The translations under genes and the position numbers were made by a program. 5,585 nucleotides of DNA. It comes from JAPHTQ01 sp046484535. GTDB lineage: Bacteria; Pseudomonadota; Gammaproteobacteria; Thiohalomonadales; Thiohalomonadaceae. A model generated the notes under the pieces. That model saw nothing but the letters and a program-made list of their open reading frames with translations. It was not told the origin of the DNA and searched no databases. Location of the stretch: positions 1-5,585 of the forward strand of contig JAWOIT010000059.1 in NCBI GenBank assembly GCA_046484535.1, given 5' to 3'. Below, in pieces: positions 1 through 5,374 of this stretch (the stretch's first letter is position 1; the number at the start of each line of letters is the position of its first letter).

Positions 1-146
1 GCGCCGCGGTCGATCCTCTCCATACCCCCTGGAAAGCCGGCGGCAAAGCGTATTTTCATGCCGGAAGAGGCAAAAAAATTGTGCGAGAGCAGCTTGCTCG
101 TTCTAGGAGGGCTTTGCAGACAGGTCTTCCCCGGCCTGACTACAAA

Positions 147-169
147 GTTGCGCGCGTCCTGCGCGCAAC
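147..169. repeat. 9-bp perfect inverted repeat, 5-base loop
   Basis: The arms GTTGCGCGC (147-155) and GCGCGCAAC (161-169) are exact reverse complements around the loop GTCCT. This is the first strong palindrome of the left-end mosaic. Confidence 0.8.
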
Positions 170-192
170 CCTTCGGGCTGTTCCTCCTTCCG

Positions 193-285
193 CTGCGCTA
201 CTCGGCGGGAATTGACGGGATTGAAAACCCCTTCGTTAAACTCAAACGGAGGGCCAAACCCCGTGGACGCTGCCGAGCATCGCAG
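193..285. repeat. Long imperfect inverted repeat with a nested hairpin
   Basis: The outer arms 193-206 and 272-285 pair at 12 of 14 positions (CTGCG and CTCGGC against GCCGAG and CGCAG). Inside is a second stem, 229-237 with 245-253, paired throughout apart from one G-U wobble, with the loop AAACTCA. The outer arm ends on base 285, where the next palindrome begins. Confidence 0.7.
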
Positions 286-365
286 TCATTTCAGGGGAAA
301 GTGAGGGCATGTCTGAGCGAGGCGGCTTTTTGCCTCGCGAGTTGCGCGAACGGCCCTGAAATGAC
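285..365. repeat. 12-bp perfect inverted repeat with a nested hairpin
   Basis: GTCATTTCAGGG (285-296) is exactly complementary to CCCTGAAATGAC (354-365). Between them is a 7-bp hairpin with arms GCGAGGC (317-323) and GCCTCGC (332-338) and a T-rich loop. An outer stem enclosing a strong inner stem is the repeated design of this region. Confidence 0.8.
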
Positions 366-413
366 GAGAAGCGCAGGGTACCGCGCAGCGGCAAGTCCCC
401 GGGCGGCCTTCTC
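366..413. repeat. Short inverted repeat bridging two larger ones
   Basis: GAGAAG (366-371) pairs with CTTCTC (408-413). The enclosed 36 bases are GC-rich and contain the palindrome GGTACC. On its own it is weak; it counts because its left arm starts on the base after the preceding palindrome ends. Confidence 0.4.
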
Positions 414-416
414 TTT

Positions 417-523
417 GGTTACTTTCTCTTGGCCGCGCAAGACCAATTCGCCGGGAGCGAATTGGAACAGCTTCAGCTGGCCCGTAGGGCGAAGTCCATG
501 GATGGACTTCGTAAAAAGTGACC
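417..523. repeat. GGTTACTTT...AAAGTGACC element holding three hairpins
   Basis: The outer arms GGTTACTTT (417-425) and AAAGTGACC (515-523) pair with one G-U wobble. They enclose a 9-bp hairpin with arms CCAATTCGC (443-451) and GCGAATTGG (457-465), a small one at 468-479 (CAGCT/AGCTG), and a 9-bp hairpin with arms CGAAGTCCA (490-498) and TGGACTTCG (503-511) around a 4-base loop. The GGTTACTTT arm resembles termini of dispersed elements common between genes in gammaproteobacteria (recalled, not searched). No reading frame with transposase-like content is present, so it would be non-autonomous. Confidence 0.65.
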
Positions 524-551
524 TGCGCGCGGGGCAGCCCCCCGCATCAAA

Positions 552-597
552 TCACATTCGTCGCGACAGCGACGCAAAACCTCCCGCCAAAATGTGA
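552..597. repeat. Inverted repeat TCACATT/AATGTGA with inner hairpin
   Basis: TCACATT (552-558) pairs with AATGTGA (591-597). Directly inside the left arm is a 6-bp hairpin, CGTCGC (559-564) with GCGACG (569-574) and loop GACA, leaving an unpaired 16-base stretch on the 3' side. This is the last palindrome before the terminator at 603. Confidence 0.6.
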
Positions 598-602
598 AGA
601 GC

Positions 603-636
603 AAAAAAAATCCGGCGCTCAATACTGAGCGCCGGA
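603..636 (-). terminator. Rho-independent terminator of the lipoprotein gene
   Basis: Read on the minus strand, the 10-bp perfect GC-rich stem GAGCGCCGGA / TCCGGCGCTC (627-636 with 611-620, 6-base loop) is followed by eight T residues (A603-A610 on the plus strand). This is a textbook intrinsic terminator, placed 84 bases past the stop codon of the minus-strand gene at 720-1277. It also shields the left-end repeats from read-through. Confidence 0.9.
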
Positions 637-653
637 CTTCGATCCCACCGTGC

Positions 654-690
654 CGAGGTCAGGCACCTTCTCGTTTCATGGCTGACCTCG
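654..690. repeat. 9-bp perfect inverted repeat between gene and terminator
   Basis: CGAGGTCAG (654-662) and CTGACCTCG (682-690) are exact reverse complements around a 19-base loop. There is no adjacent T-run in either direction, so it is not an obvious terminator. It lies in the 3' untranslated stretch of the minus-strand lipoprotein gene and would be transcribed as a hairpin ahead of the terminator. Confidence 0.65.
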
Positions 691-719
691 CGATGAGAAT
701 TTTCTACGCTACGCCAGAA

Positions 720-1277
720 TTAACGGGCATCGCCGAGACGCGCATTCATGGTGGGTGACTGCAGCCAGCGGGCAATGTCATCGCCCAATATTTTCACGCA
801 GCGGCCAAGGATAGAACAGGTTCCCTTGTAACCCGCAAAGGCGCCACCACCGGAAACACGGGTACCCACAAAGCTACCGACGGTCTTGCCGTTTTCCTTG
901 AGGGTACCATTCACCGTTACTGACTTCGCGCCAGACCATGCACCGCCGCCCTGACCGTAGATTTGGCTGAACTCCAGCTCCAGCACCTTGCCACGGGCGT
1001 TCTTTTGGCTCACTTTCTTGTCATCGCGGACAACGGCAATGTCGTAACCACTGGCATAGGATTCGATGAATTCCGGCAGTTGGCGATCGATGATGCATTC
1101 ACGCTTTACCGCCACACTGGCACCGGAAGTATTTGAATAGGGAACGGCCTGGCGAATGACCACGGGACTCTTCTTCGCCGCCGCACTGACCTCCGTCTTG
1201 GTCGGGTTTGAGGCACCACACCCCAGCAGCACGGCAATCGCCGCGATGGAAACCAACATCATACGCAATGCTTTCAT
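720..1277 (-). CDS. Small lipoprotein of unknown function
   Basis: The gene encodes 185 residues. The N-terminus has a basic start (MKALR), a hydrophobic stretch and a lipobox, L17-L18-G19-C20, so the product should be lipidated on Cys20 and anchored in the envelope; the Gly after the Cys fits the outer membrane. Residues 22-40 look like a flexible Ala/Lys/Ser linker. The mature part has a possible beta-rich core with Gly-rich stretches (GQGGGAW 108-114, SGGGAF 142-147), and a Lys/Asn/Gly turn between them. It ends with a likely amphipathic helix, ILGDDIARWLQSP (163-175). Cys61, Cys154 and Cys160 could form a disulfide in the periplasm. The fold recalls small proteobacterial lipoproteins with a DUF4410-like C-terminal helix, but this is only an impression and no function is assigned. 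The start is supported by AAGGAGA at 1284-1290, six bases upstream of the ATG. It is a single-gene unit ended by the terminator at 603-636. Confidence 0.85.
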   Translation of the reverse strand: MKALRMMLVSIAAIAVLLGCGASNPTKTEVSAAAKKSPVVIRQAVPYSNTSGASVAVKRECIIDRQLPEFIESYASGYDIAVVRDDKKVSQKNARGKVLELEFSQIYGQGGGAWSGAKSVTVNGTLKENGKTVGSFVGTRVSGGGAFAGYKGTCSILGRCVKILGDDIARWLQSPTMNARLGDAR

Positions 1278-1566
1278 AACCTATCTCCTTTAATCTTTAT
1301 TGTGTGCGAATCAATTAGTGCAAAACAAAACGGGCAAGTTACCTCTCCCAAGGCCCTATTAACTTACCCCTATGCCTGACAGACGGCAACACTATACCCC
1401 AACCACCGCTTTTGCTGACCCACATTGTGGCCACACAACCGGTGGCGATAAGGGAATTTGAGTAACAGTTCTCAGATTTTCGTCAGCAGACTCCATAGTT
1501 TTACCAGGAAAGAGACTTGTTGATATCCACGACGGTCGAGCAACCGCATTCGAGAAGAACCGTGAC
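1278..1566. other. Divergent intergenic gap with both upstream regions
   Basis: These 289 bases must carry the promoters of the two divergent neighbours. Candidate -10 boxes exist (minus-strand TATAGT at 1391-1396; plus-strand CATAGT at 1494-1499), but neither has a good -35 at the right distance, so no promoter is called. A 10-bp palindrome, TGTGGCCACA (1426-1435), lies near the middle and could be an operator or chance. Confidence 0.4.
1284..1290 (-). promoter_or_regulatory. Ribosome binding site of the lipoprotein gene
   Basis: On the minus strand this reads AAGGAGA, six bases before the ATG at 1277. The 12 bases GATTAAAGGAGA around it (plus strand 1284-1295) recur exactly before the DUF2914 gene (3553-3564). 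Confidence 0.8.
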
Positions 1567-2172
1567 ATGAGCACCTATCAGTTCAACAACCGCTTCAACG
1601 CCGAGACCCGACTGGAGCTCTTCGATAAATATTACCTGGCCGTCAAGGAACGAAAGCTCAAGAGGAAATGCGACTTCAAGCTGGAGCTGGCGATCCTCAA
1701 TCCGGAGCCACAGCACGTGAAGCGCTCGACCATCCACTGGCTGTTCGCCGCCGGTGCAGCGATACTGGTCGCCCTCTATAGCCTTAACCTTCTACTCAAT
1801 ACACCGGCTAATGAGGCTCTCTGGCCCATGCTGGGCGCCACAGTCGGCGGGGTACTGTTGAGTGCGCTGTTCATCGCCCTGTATGTTCTGTCCATTGAGC
1901 GGAAGTGGGTGATGATCACCCGCACGGCATGCCACCCGCTGATTGAGATCCCCTACCACAGGAAAGATAAAAAACGAGCCGATCAATTCGTGGAACTGCT
2001 GCAGAACGCGATTGAAATGAACATCGCCGAGAAAGGCTATAACCACGAACACCTGTTCGCCGGGGAGATGCGGATGCTAAGACGCCTGGCCAAGAACCAC
2101 GTCCTCACCAGCAGCCACTATGATCGTGCCAAAAAACATATGCTGGAAAACGGGCAGATGGGACTGGCCTAG
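1567..2172 (+). CDS. Unrecognised protein with two membrane segments and a SHOCT-like tail
   Basis: The gene encodes 201 residues that I do not recognise as a named family. Residues 1-56 are charged and Lys-rich, with the look of a small cytoplasmic domain. Two hydrophobic segments follow, about 58-77 and 86-109, separated by about eight residues, so this is a hairpin with both ends probably in the cytoplasm. After the second segment comes a basic boundary (ERKW, 111-114), then a soluble domain. Residues 166-195 (a Leu-rich helix, a VLT turn, then a Tyr/Lys/Leu helix) resemble a SHOCT-type two-helix tail; this is by eye only. ATG at 1567 is the first start after an in-frame stop at 1459-1461. 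The Shine-Dalgarno sequence is weak (GAGAAGA at 1552-1558), suggesting low expression. It stands alone, divergent from the lipoprotein gene and convergent with msrA, 86 bases away. Confidence 0.8.
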   Translation: MSTYQFNNRFNAETRLELFDKYYLAVKERKLKRKCDFKLELAILNPEPQHVKRSTIHWLFAAGAAILVALYSLNLLLNTPANEALWPMLGATVGGVLLSALFIALYVLSIERKWVMITRTACHPLIEIPYHRKDKKRADQFVELLQNAIEMNIAEKGYNHEHLFAGEMRMLRRLAKNHVLTSSHYDRAKKHMLENGQMGLA

Positions 2173-2258
2173 TCGATCCAGATCGTCGGCCGTCAACAGC
2201 AAGCACCGCCTTAACAGCGCTCCCCTCGCTCTGAATGGGGAAACGGTGCCCCGAGAAA

Positions 2259-2891
2259 TCAGCTATAGTCCACCCCGGTTCCACCCAGGCCACAGTAGCC
2301 CCCTGGATTCTTCGCCAGATATTGCTGGTGATACTCCTCTGCATAGAAAAATAGCGGGGCAGGCAGGATTTCGGTCGTGATCTCCCCTTTTCCGGCGGCG
2401 TGCAGCCTCGCCTGATAATGCTCTTTGGAGGCCAGCGCGGCATCCTGCTGCGCCTCGCTGTAGTAGTAGATCGCCGAACGGTACTGTGTGCCGATGTCGT
2501 TACCCTGACGCATTCCCTGGCTCGGGTCATGCGACTGCCAGAACAGTTTCAGCAGTGTTTCATAACCCACATAGGTCGGGTCGAAGACCACCCGCACCAC
2601 CTCGTTGTGGCCTGTCATTCCCGAGCAGACCTCATCGTAAGTGGGATTGGGGGTGTAACCGCCGGCATACCCCACCATGGTGGAGTAGACGCCGGGCTCT
2701 TCCCAGAACTTGCGCTCGGCCCCCCAGAAACACCCCATCCCGAACATGGCCATCTGCATTCCTTCGGGAAAGGGCGGAGCCATGCGGTGCCCATTGACAT
2801 AATGGTGCTCCGGCACCGGAGTCGCCTCATCACGACCGGGCAGTGACTCCTCAGGAGAGGGCATCTGTGTTTTTTTCTGCGCAAAAAACAT
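2259..2891 (-). CDS. msrA: Peptide-methionine (S)-S-oxide reductase MsrA
   Basis: This cytoplasmic repair enzyme reduces the S epimer of methionine sulfoxide, in proteins and free, back to methionine, with thioredoxin as electron donor (EC 1.8.4.11). The 210 residues match the long E. coli-type MsrA closely. The N-terminal extension contains LPGR and VNGH, and the catalytic motif GCFWGAER has the nucleophile Cys54. Further family blocks are GGYTPNPTY, VCSGMTGHNE, SHDPSQGMRQGND and GTQYRSAIYY, with YAEEYHQQYL and KNPGGYCGLGGTG near the C-terminus. Cys200 is the resolving cysteine. E. coli MsrA has a second recycling cysteine eight residues later; here that position is Asp208 and the protein ends at once (GVDYS). 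The ATG at 2891 has GTGAGGT (2899-2905) seven bases upstream. There is no signal peptide. The terminator at 2972-3006 separates it from the gene upstream, so it is probably transcribed from its own promoter in 2906-2970. No intrinsic terminator was seen in the convergent gap (2173-2258). Confidence 0.97.
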   Translation of the reverse strand: MFFAQKKTQMPSPEESLPGRDEATPVPEHHYVNGHRMAPPFPEGMQMAMFGMGCFWGAERKFWEEPGVYSTMVGYAGGYTPNPTYDEVCSGMTGHNEVVRVVFDPTYVGYETLLKLFWQSHDPSQGMRQGNDIGTQYRSAIYYYSEAQQDAALASKEHYQARLHAAGKGEITTEILPAPLFFYAEEYHQQYLAKNPGGYCGLGGTGVDYS

Positions 2892-2971
2892 GGGTTTTAC
2901 CTCACAGGTCGTTTCACCCTAATCCCATCTAAGTTAGCAGAAGGGCGGCTGGAGAAAAGCCGTGATTTACG

Positions 2972-3006
2972 AAAAAAAAACGGGACCGACAGTGCGCGGT
3001 CCCGTT
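2972..3006 (-). terminator. Rho-independent terminator of the DUF2914 gene
   Basis: On the minus strand, a 10-bp perfect stem (AACGGGACCG 2979-2988 with CGGTCCCGTT 2997-3006, 8-base loop) is followed by a run of T residues (A2972-A2980 on the plus strand, two of which overlap the stem). It lies 30 bases past the stop codon at 3037 and separates that gene from msrA. Confidence 0.9.
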
Positions 3007-3036
3007 GTGAGGGGTACGGCAAGTTTTGCTACGCGC

Positions 3037-3546
3037 TCATTCTGCGCTGGGCGTGGACTCCATTGCCGGCTCCTGATCAGGAGCCGGCGGCACCTCGGTC
3101 ACGGGGGATTCTTCACCCATCGGTGCCTCTTCGGTCGCCATGCCGGTACCGGCATCCGCCATGCCGTAGGTGAAGCTCTTCTCGGCGACCACTTGTCCGG
3201 TAGCGTCAACCACCTGTACCGTCCAGAGCCCGGTCCATTCCGACAGCATCTGTTTGCTGGACCAAACACGCCAGCGGGGACCGCCGACATTGAAACTGAC
3301 CTCAGCCATCGACTCACCACCCAGCATCCAACGATGCAGGACCGTTTGGCCCTCCATGTTGCGCAATTCGGTGAAGAACAGCACGGTTTCATTGCTGGTG
3401 GGAACGATATCCAGCTCATTCACCGGTTCACGGTCAACCACCTCTGTGGTGATAATTGTGCGGGCGACATCGCCCTGGGCATATGCCAGCGGCATTGCCA
3501 GGAGCGAGGCCATGGAAACAAGCATCACTGCCAGGTGTTTGTTCAT
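3037..3546 (-). CDS. Exported DUF2914 protein with acidic Pro-rich tail
   Basis: The gene encodes 169 residues. Residues 1-23 are a signal peptide (basic start, hydrophobic core, AYA cleavage site before Gln24), so the product is periplasmic. Residues about 28-127 match the DUF2914 pattern: REPVNEL at 39-45, FFTELRNMEGQTV at 57-69, HRW at 71-73, the hallmark FNVGGPRWRVWSS at 85-97, then EWTG and WTVQVVD (103-114). In the family this unit is an all-beta, Trp-rich module found alone or attached to other envelope proteins; no biochemical role is firmly known to me. Residues 128-169 are a disordered tail rich in Glu, Pro, Ala and Met with no cysteines. The start is set by AAGGAGA (3553-3559), six bases before the ATG. 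The gene is monocistronic, with a terminator right downstream and an 87-bp gap behind the Rieske-GltS gene upstream. Confidence 0.9.
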   Translation of the reverse strand: MNKHLAVMLVSMASLLAMPLAYAQGDVARTIITTEVVDREPVNELDIVPTSNETVLFFTELRNMEGQTVLHRWMLGGESMAEVSFNVGGPRWRVWSSKQMLSEWTGLWTVQVVDATGQVVAEKSFTYGMADAGTGMATEEAPMGEESPVTEVPPAPDQEPAMESTPSAE

Positions 3547-3648
3547 TGCGTTTCTCCTTTAATCGTCATTGGGATAGGAGCAGAACAGGAACCTCCCTGT
3601 CCAGTGAGGCATCATGAAAAGATAGACCTCCCGGCACAACGACTCCAG

Positions 3649-5232
3649 TCACATTTTGCTCATCGGCTCGAGGATATGACGCGCTATCTCGGTGAGCGGC
3701 ACCAAATCGGCGTGGCTGACATCGCCCATGGCGCGATACCCCATGGCATGGAGATACTCGGCGAGGACCTGACGGGTCCCCATGAAGAAACGCCCCACCC
3801 TTTCGGCCGCGATATCGACATCGATGCGCGCCCGCAACTCGGGATTTTGCGTGGTCACGCCAGTGGGGCAGTGATCGGTGTTGCAGGCGCGATAATACTC
3901 ACAGCCCAGGGCAAACAGCGCTGCGGTGGCCAGGCCGCAGGCATCGGCACCGAGGGCGATCGCCTTCATGATATCGGACGGGGTCCGGATACCACCGGTG
4001 GCGAGCAGCGTGACATGGCGCCCGCCCGCGGCATGATGGGCATCCACCAGCGCACGCGCCACCGGCAGGGCCATCACCAGCGGCACGCCGAAGTGGTCGC
4101 GGATATGCAAAGGCGCTGCGCCGGTGCCGCCGCCGAAGCCGTCGATGGTGATGAAATCCGGCTGCAGGGAGAGGGCCGCGGCCGTATCCTCGGCCACATG
4201 GTTGGCGGCTAACTTGATCCCCACCGGCTTGCCGGGAAAGCGCTCTCGCAGCCAGGCGATGCGCTCGGCCAGCGCCTCCAGATCGGGGATGTCGGGAAAG
4301 CGCGCCGGCGAGCAGGCGGCCTTGCCGGGCTCGATGCCCCGCACCCGGGCGATCTCGGCTGTGACCTTGCTCCCCGGCAGCTCGCCGCCAAGTCCCGGTT
4401 TGGCCGACTGGCCGAGCTTGATTTCGAAGGCGTCGGCCCGGGCCATCGCCTCCTCCTGCCAGCCAAAATAGCCGCTGGCCATCTCCAGCACATAGTGGCT
4501 GGCCAGCTCCCGCTCCTCCGGCAACATCCCCCCCTCGCCGGAACAGATCATGGTATCGGCCTGCTCCGAGCCGCGGGCGAGCCCCAGCTTGGCCTCCTTG
4601 GAAAGGGCGCCGAAAGACATGTGGGAGACATAGGCGGGCAGCGAGAGCCGCAGCGGTGTGCCGGCATCGCGACCGATGGTCACCGCAGTGTCGACCGGCT
4701 CCTCCGCCAGCAGCGGTAACCGGGCCAACTGCGCCGCGCGCAGATGAAAATGACCCGTGTCGGGCAGCGGTCCGGGGGCGGACGGTTCGGCTCCCATCGC
4801 CCCCACCTCCGGCGCCATCCCTTTGGCGAGACGGCGGATCTCCTTCTTGCCGCGGGCATCGTTGGCCCAGCGGCGCCAGCGTCCCTGGTAGCCGCTGAAG
4901 CTGGCCGGTGGTAGCGGTGGCACCGCCGCGGCATCCAGCTCCACCCGCCCCGCATTCAGACGCACCGGGTAGGTGGCGATCCGGTCGTTGGGATTGTAGG
5001 GGGAGATGCCGGTCGCCAGATCGAAATTCCAGCCGTGCAGCGGACAGATCGCCTCACCGTTTTCCATCCGCCCGAGGGAGAGCTGCCCTTCATGATGGGG
5101 GCAGCGATCATCGAGGGCAAAGACCTCACCCCGATAGAGGAATAGCGCGATGGGGCGGCCGTTCAGCCACACCTCGTGTCCCCGCCCTTCCGTCAGCTCA
5201 GCGACATCACATACGCCCTGCCAATCACTCAT
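3649..5232 (-). CDS. Rieske [2Fe-2S] / glutamate-synthase-type FMN-[3Fe-4S] fusion oxidoreductase
   Basis: The gene encodes 527 residues from the preferred start. Residues about 1-100 are a Rieske-type domain of the soluble ferredoxin class: C44-P-H46, sixteen residues, then C63-P-L-H66-G-W supply the [2Fe-2S] ligands. After a linker (about 105-195), residues 196-480 form the FMN-binding barrel of the glutamate synthase family. Its landmarks are MSFGALS (205-211), SGEGG (231-235), KPGLGGELPGSKV (278-290), DGFGGGTGAAP (364-374) and ATGGI (411-415). The cluster motif C444-x5-C450-x4-C455 matches the [3Fe-4S] site of GltB. The N-terminal glutaminase domain of true glutamate synthases is absent, as is any GltD partner in view, so the amino donor and acceptor are unknown. 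By inference electrons would pass between the Rieske cluster and FMN through the [3Fe-4S] centre. No signal peptide is present, so it is probably cytoplasmic. A longer reading from 5271 would add 13 residues, but they carry the ribosome binding site. The relatives I recall are GltB-like standalone FMN proteins such as the N-methylglutamate synthase subunit MgsC; the real substrate is not known. Confidence 0.92.
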   Translation of the reverse strand: MSDWQGVCDVAELTEGRGHEVWLNGRPIALFLYRGEVFALDDRCPHHEGQLSLGRMENGEAICPLHGWNFDLATGISPYNPNDRIATYPVRLNAGRVELDAAAVPPLPPASFSGYQGRWRRWANDARGKKEIRRLAKGMAPEVGAMGAEPSAPGPLPDTGHFHLRAAQLARLPLLAEEPVDTAVTIGRDAGTPLRLSLPAYVSHMSFGALSKEAKLGLARGSEQADTMICSGEGGMLPEERELASHYVLEMASGYFGWQEEAMARADAFEIKLGQSAKPGLGGELPGSKVTAEIARVRGIEPGKAACSPARFPDIPDLEALAERIAWLRERFPGKPVGIKLAANHVAEDTAAALSLQPDFITIDGFGGGTGAAPLHIRDHFGVPLVMALPVARALVDAHHAAGGRHVTLLATGGIRTPSDIMKAIALGADACGLATAALFALGCEYYRACNTDHCPTGVTTQNPELRARIDVDIAAERVGRFFMGTRQVLAEYLHAMGYRAMGDVSHADLVPLTEIARHILEPMSKM

Positions 5233-5236
5233 CCTT

Positions 5237-5244
5237 ACCTCCTT
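5237..5244 (-). promoter_or_regulatory. Strong ribosome binding site that sets the start of the Rieske-GltS gene
   Basis: On the minus strand this reads AAGGAGGT, a full match to the anti-Shine-Dalgarno sequence, four bases before the ATG at 5230-5232. An in-frame ATG at 5271 lies upstream of it, so the SD would sit inside the coding region if that start were used. This favours 5232, which also gives a Rieske domain beginning MSDW. Confidence 0.9.
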
Positions 5245-5314
5245 GCGACCTTCCGGCCGGCGAGCCGGCACACCTGTTCAGTGTGGCACGTGGGATGGGC
5301 GAACCGCAAAACCT

Positions 5315-5335
5315 GGTTCAAGGTTCAAGGTTCAA
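5315..5335. repeat. Three tandem copies of the 7-mer GGTTCAA
   Basis: GGTTCAA is repeated exactly three times (5315-5321, 5322-5328, 5329-5335). A purine-rich stretch follows (5334-5370, nearly all A and G). The array lies about 80 bases upstream of the Rieske-GltS start. It may be a dispersed intergenic repeat that varies in copy number. Confidence 0.8.
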
Positions 5336-5374
5336 AGATGAAAGAGAGAAGTGGGAACAGAGAAGAGAGACCAT

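Larger units (their letters stand above)
1..597. other. Gene-poor left region packed with abutting inverted repeats
   Basis: No convincing gene is seen in these 597 bases. A plus-strand reading frame is open across most of it, but it runs through every palindrome below, has no Shine-Dalgarno sequence before its ATG at 58, and gives a low-complexity Arg/Ser/Ala-rich product, so it is probably accidental. Perfect or near-perfect inverted repeats follow one another with few unpaired bases between them: 147-155/161-169; 193-206/272-285 enclosing 229-237/245-253; 285-296/354-365 enclosing 317-323/332-338; 366-371/408-413; 417-425/515-523 enclosing 443-451/457-465, 468-472/475-479 and 490-498/503-511; and 552-558/591-597 enclosing 559-564/569-574. 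This resembles the multi-palindrome dispersed repeats found between genes in many gammaproteobacteria; that comparison is from memory and not from an alignment. A structured RNA is the alternative. Confidence 0.6.

Noticed and set aside
1..59. Minus-strand ATG at 57-59 that could start a gene leaving the left edge
   Set aside because: The first residues (MKIRFAAG) look acceptable, but there is no SD upstream and too little sequence to judge.
3..215. Possible 3' end of a plus-strand gene entering from the left edge
   Set aside because: The frame is open to a TGA at 213-215 and its first 30 or so residues look plausible, but two plus frames are open at the edge and nothing recognisable favours one. 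Sequence to the left is needed.
58..597. Plus-strand open frame of 179 codons
   Set aside because: It runs through all the left-end palindromes, has no SD before its ATG, and its product is Arg/Ser/Ala-rich with no domain. A second plus frame is also open here (3-215), as expected for a GC-rich repeat.
1295..1323. Minus-strand TTGCAC with an AATAAA-like -10
   Set aside because: The implied transcription start would fall inside the Shine-Dalgarno sequence at 1284-1290.
1391..1419. Minus-strand promoter for the lipoprotein gene with -10 TATAGT
   Set aside because: The -10 matches five of six bases, but no acceptable -35 lies 16 to 18 bases upstream, so it is not called.
2400..2846. Plus-strand open frame of 148 codons
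   Set aside because: It is fully antisense to msrA, whose identity is certain, and has no recognisable domain.
2962..4212. Long plus-strand open frame of 416 codons
   Set aside because: It begins at the edge of a terminator hairpin and lies antisense to the DUF2914 gene and the 3' part of the Rieske-GltS gene. Its His/Gly/Arg-rich content is typical of the antisense shadow of GC-rich coding DNA.
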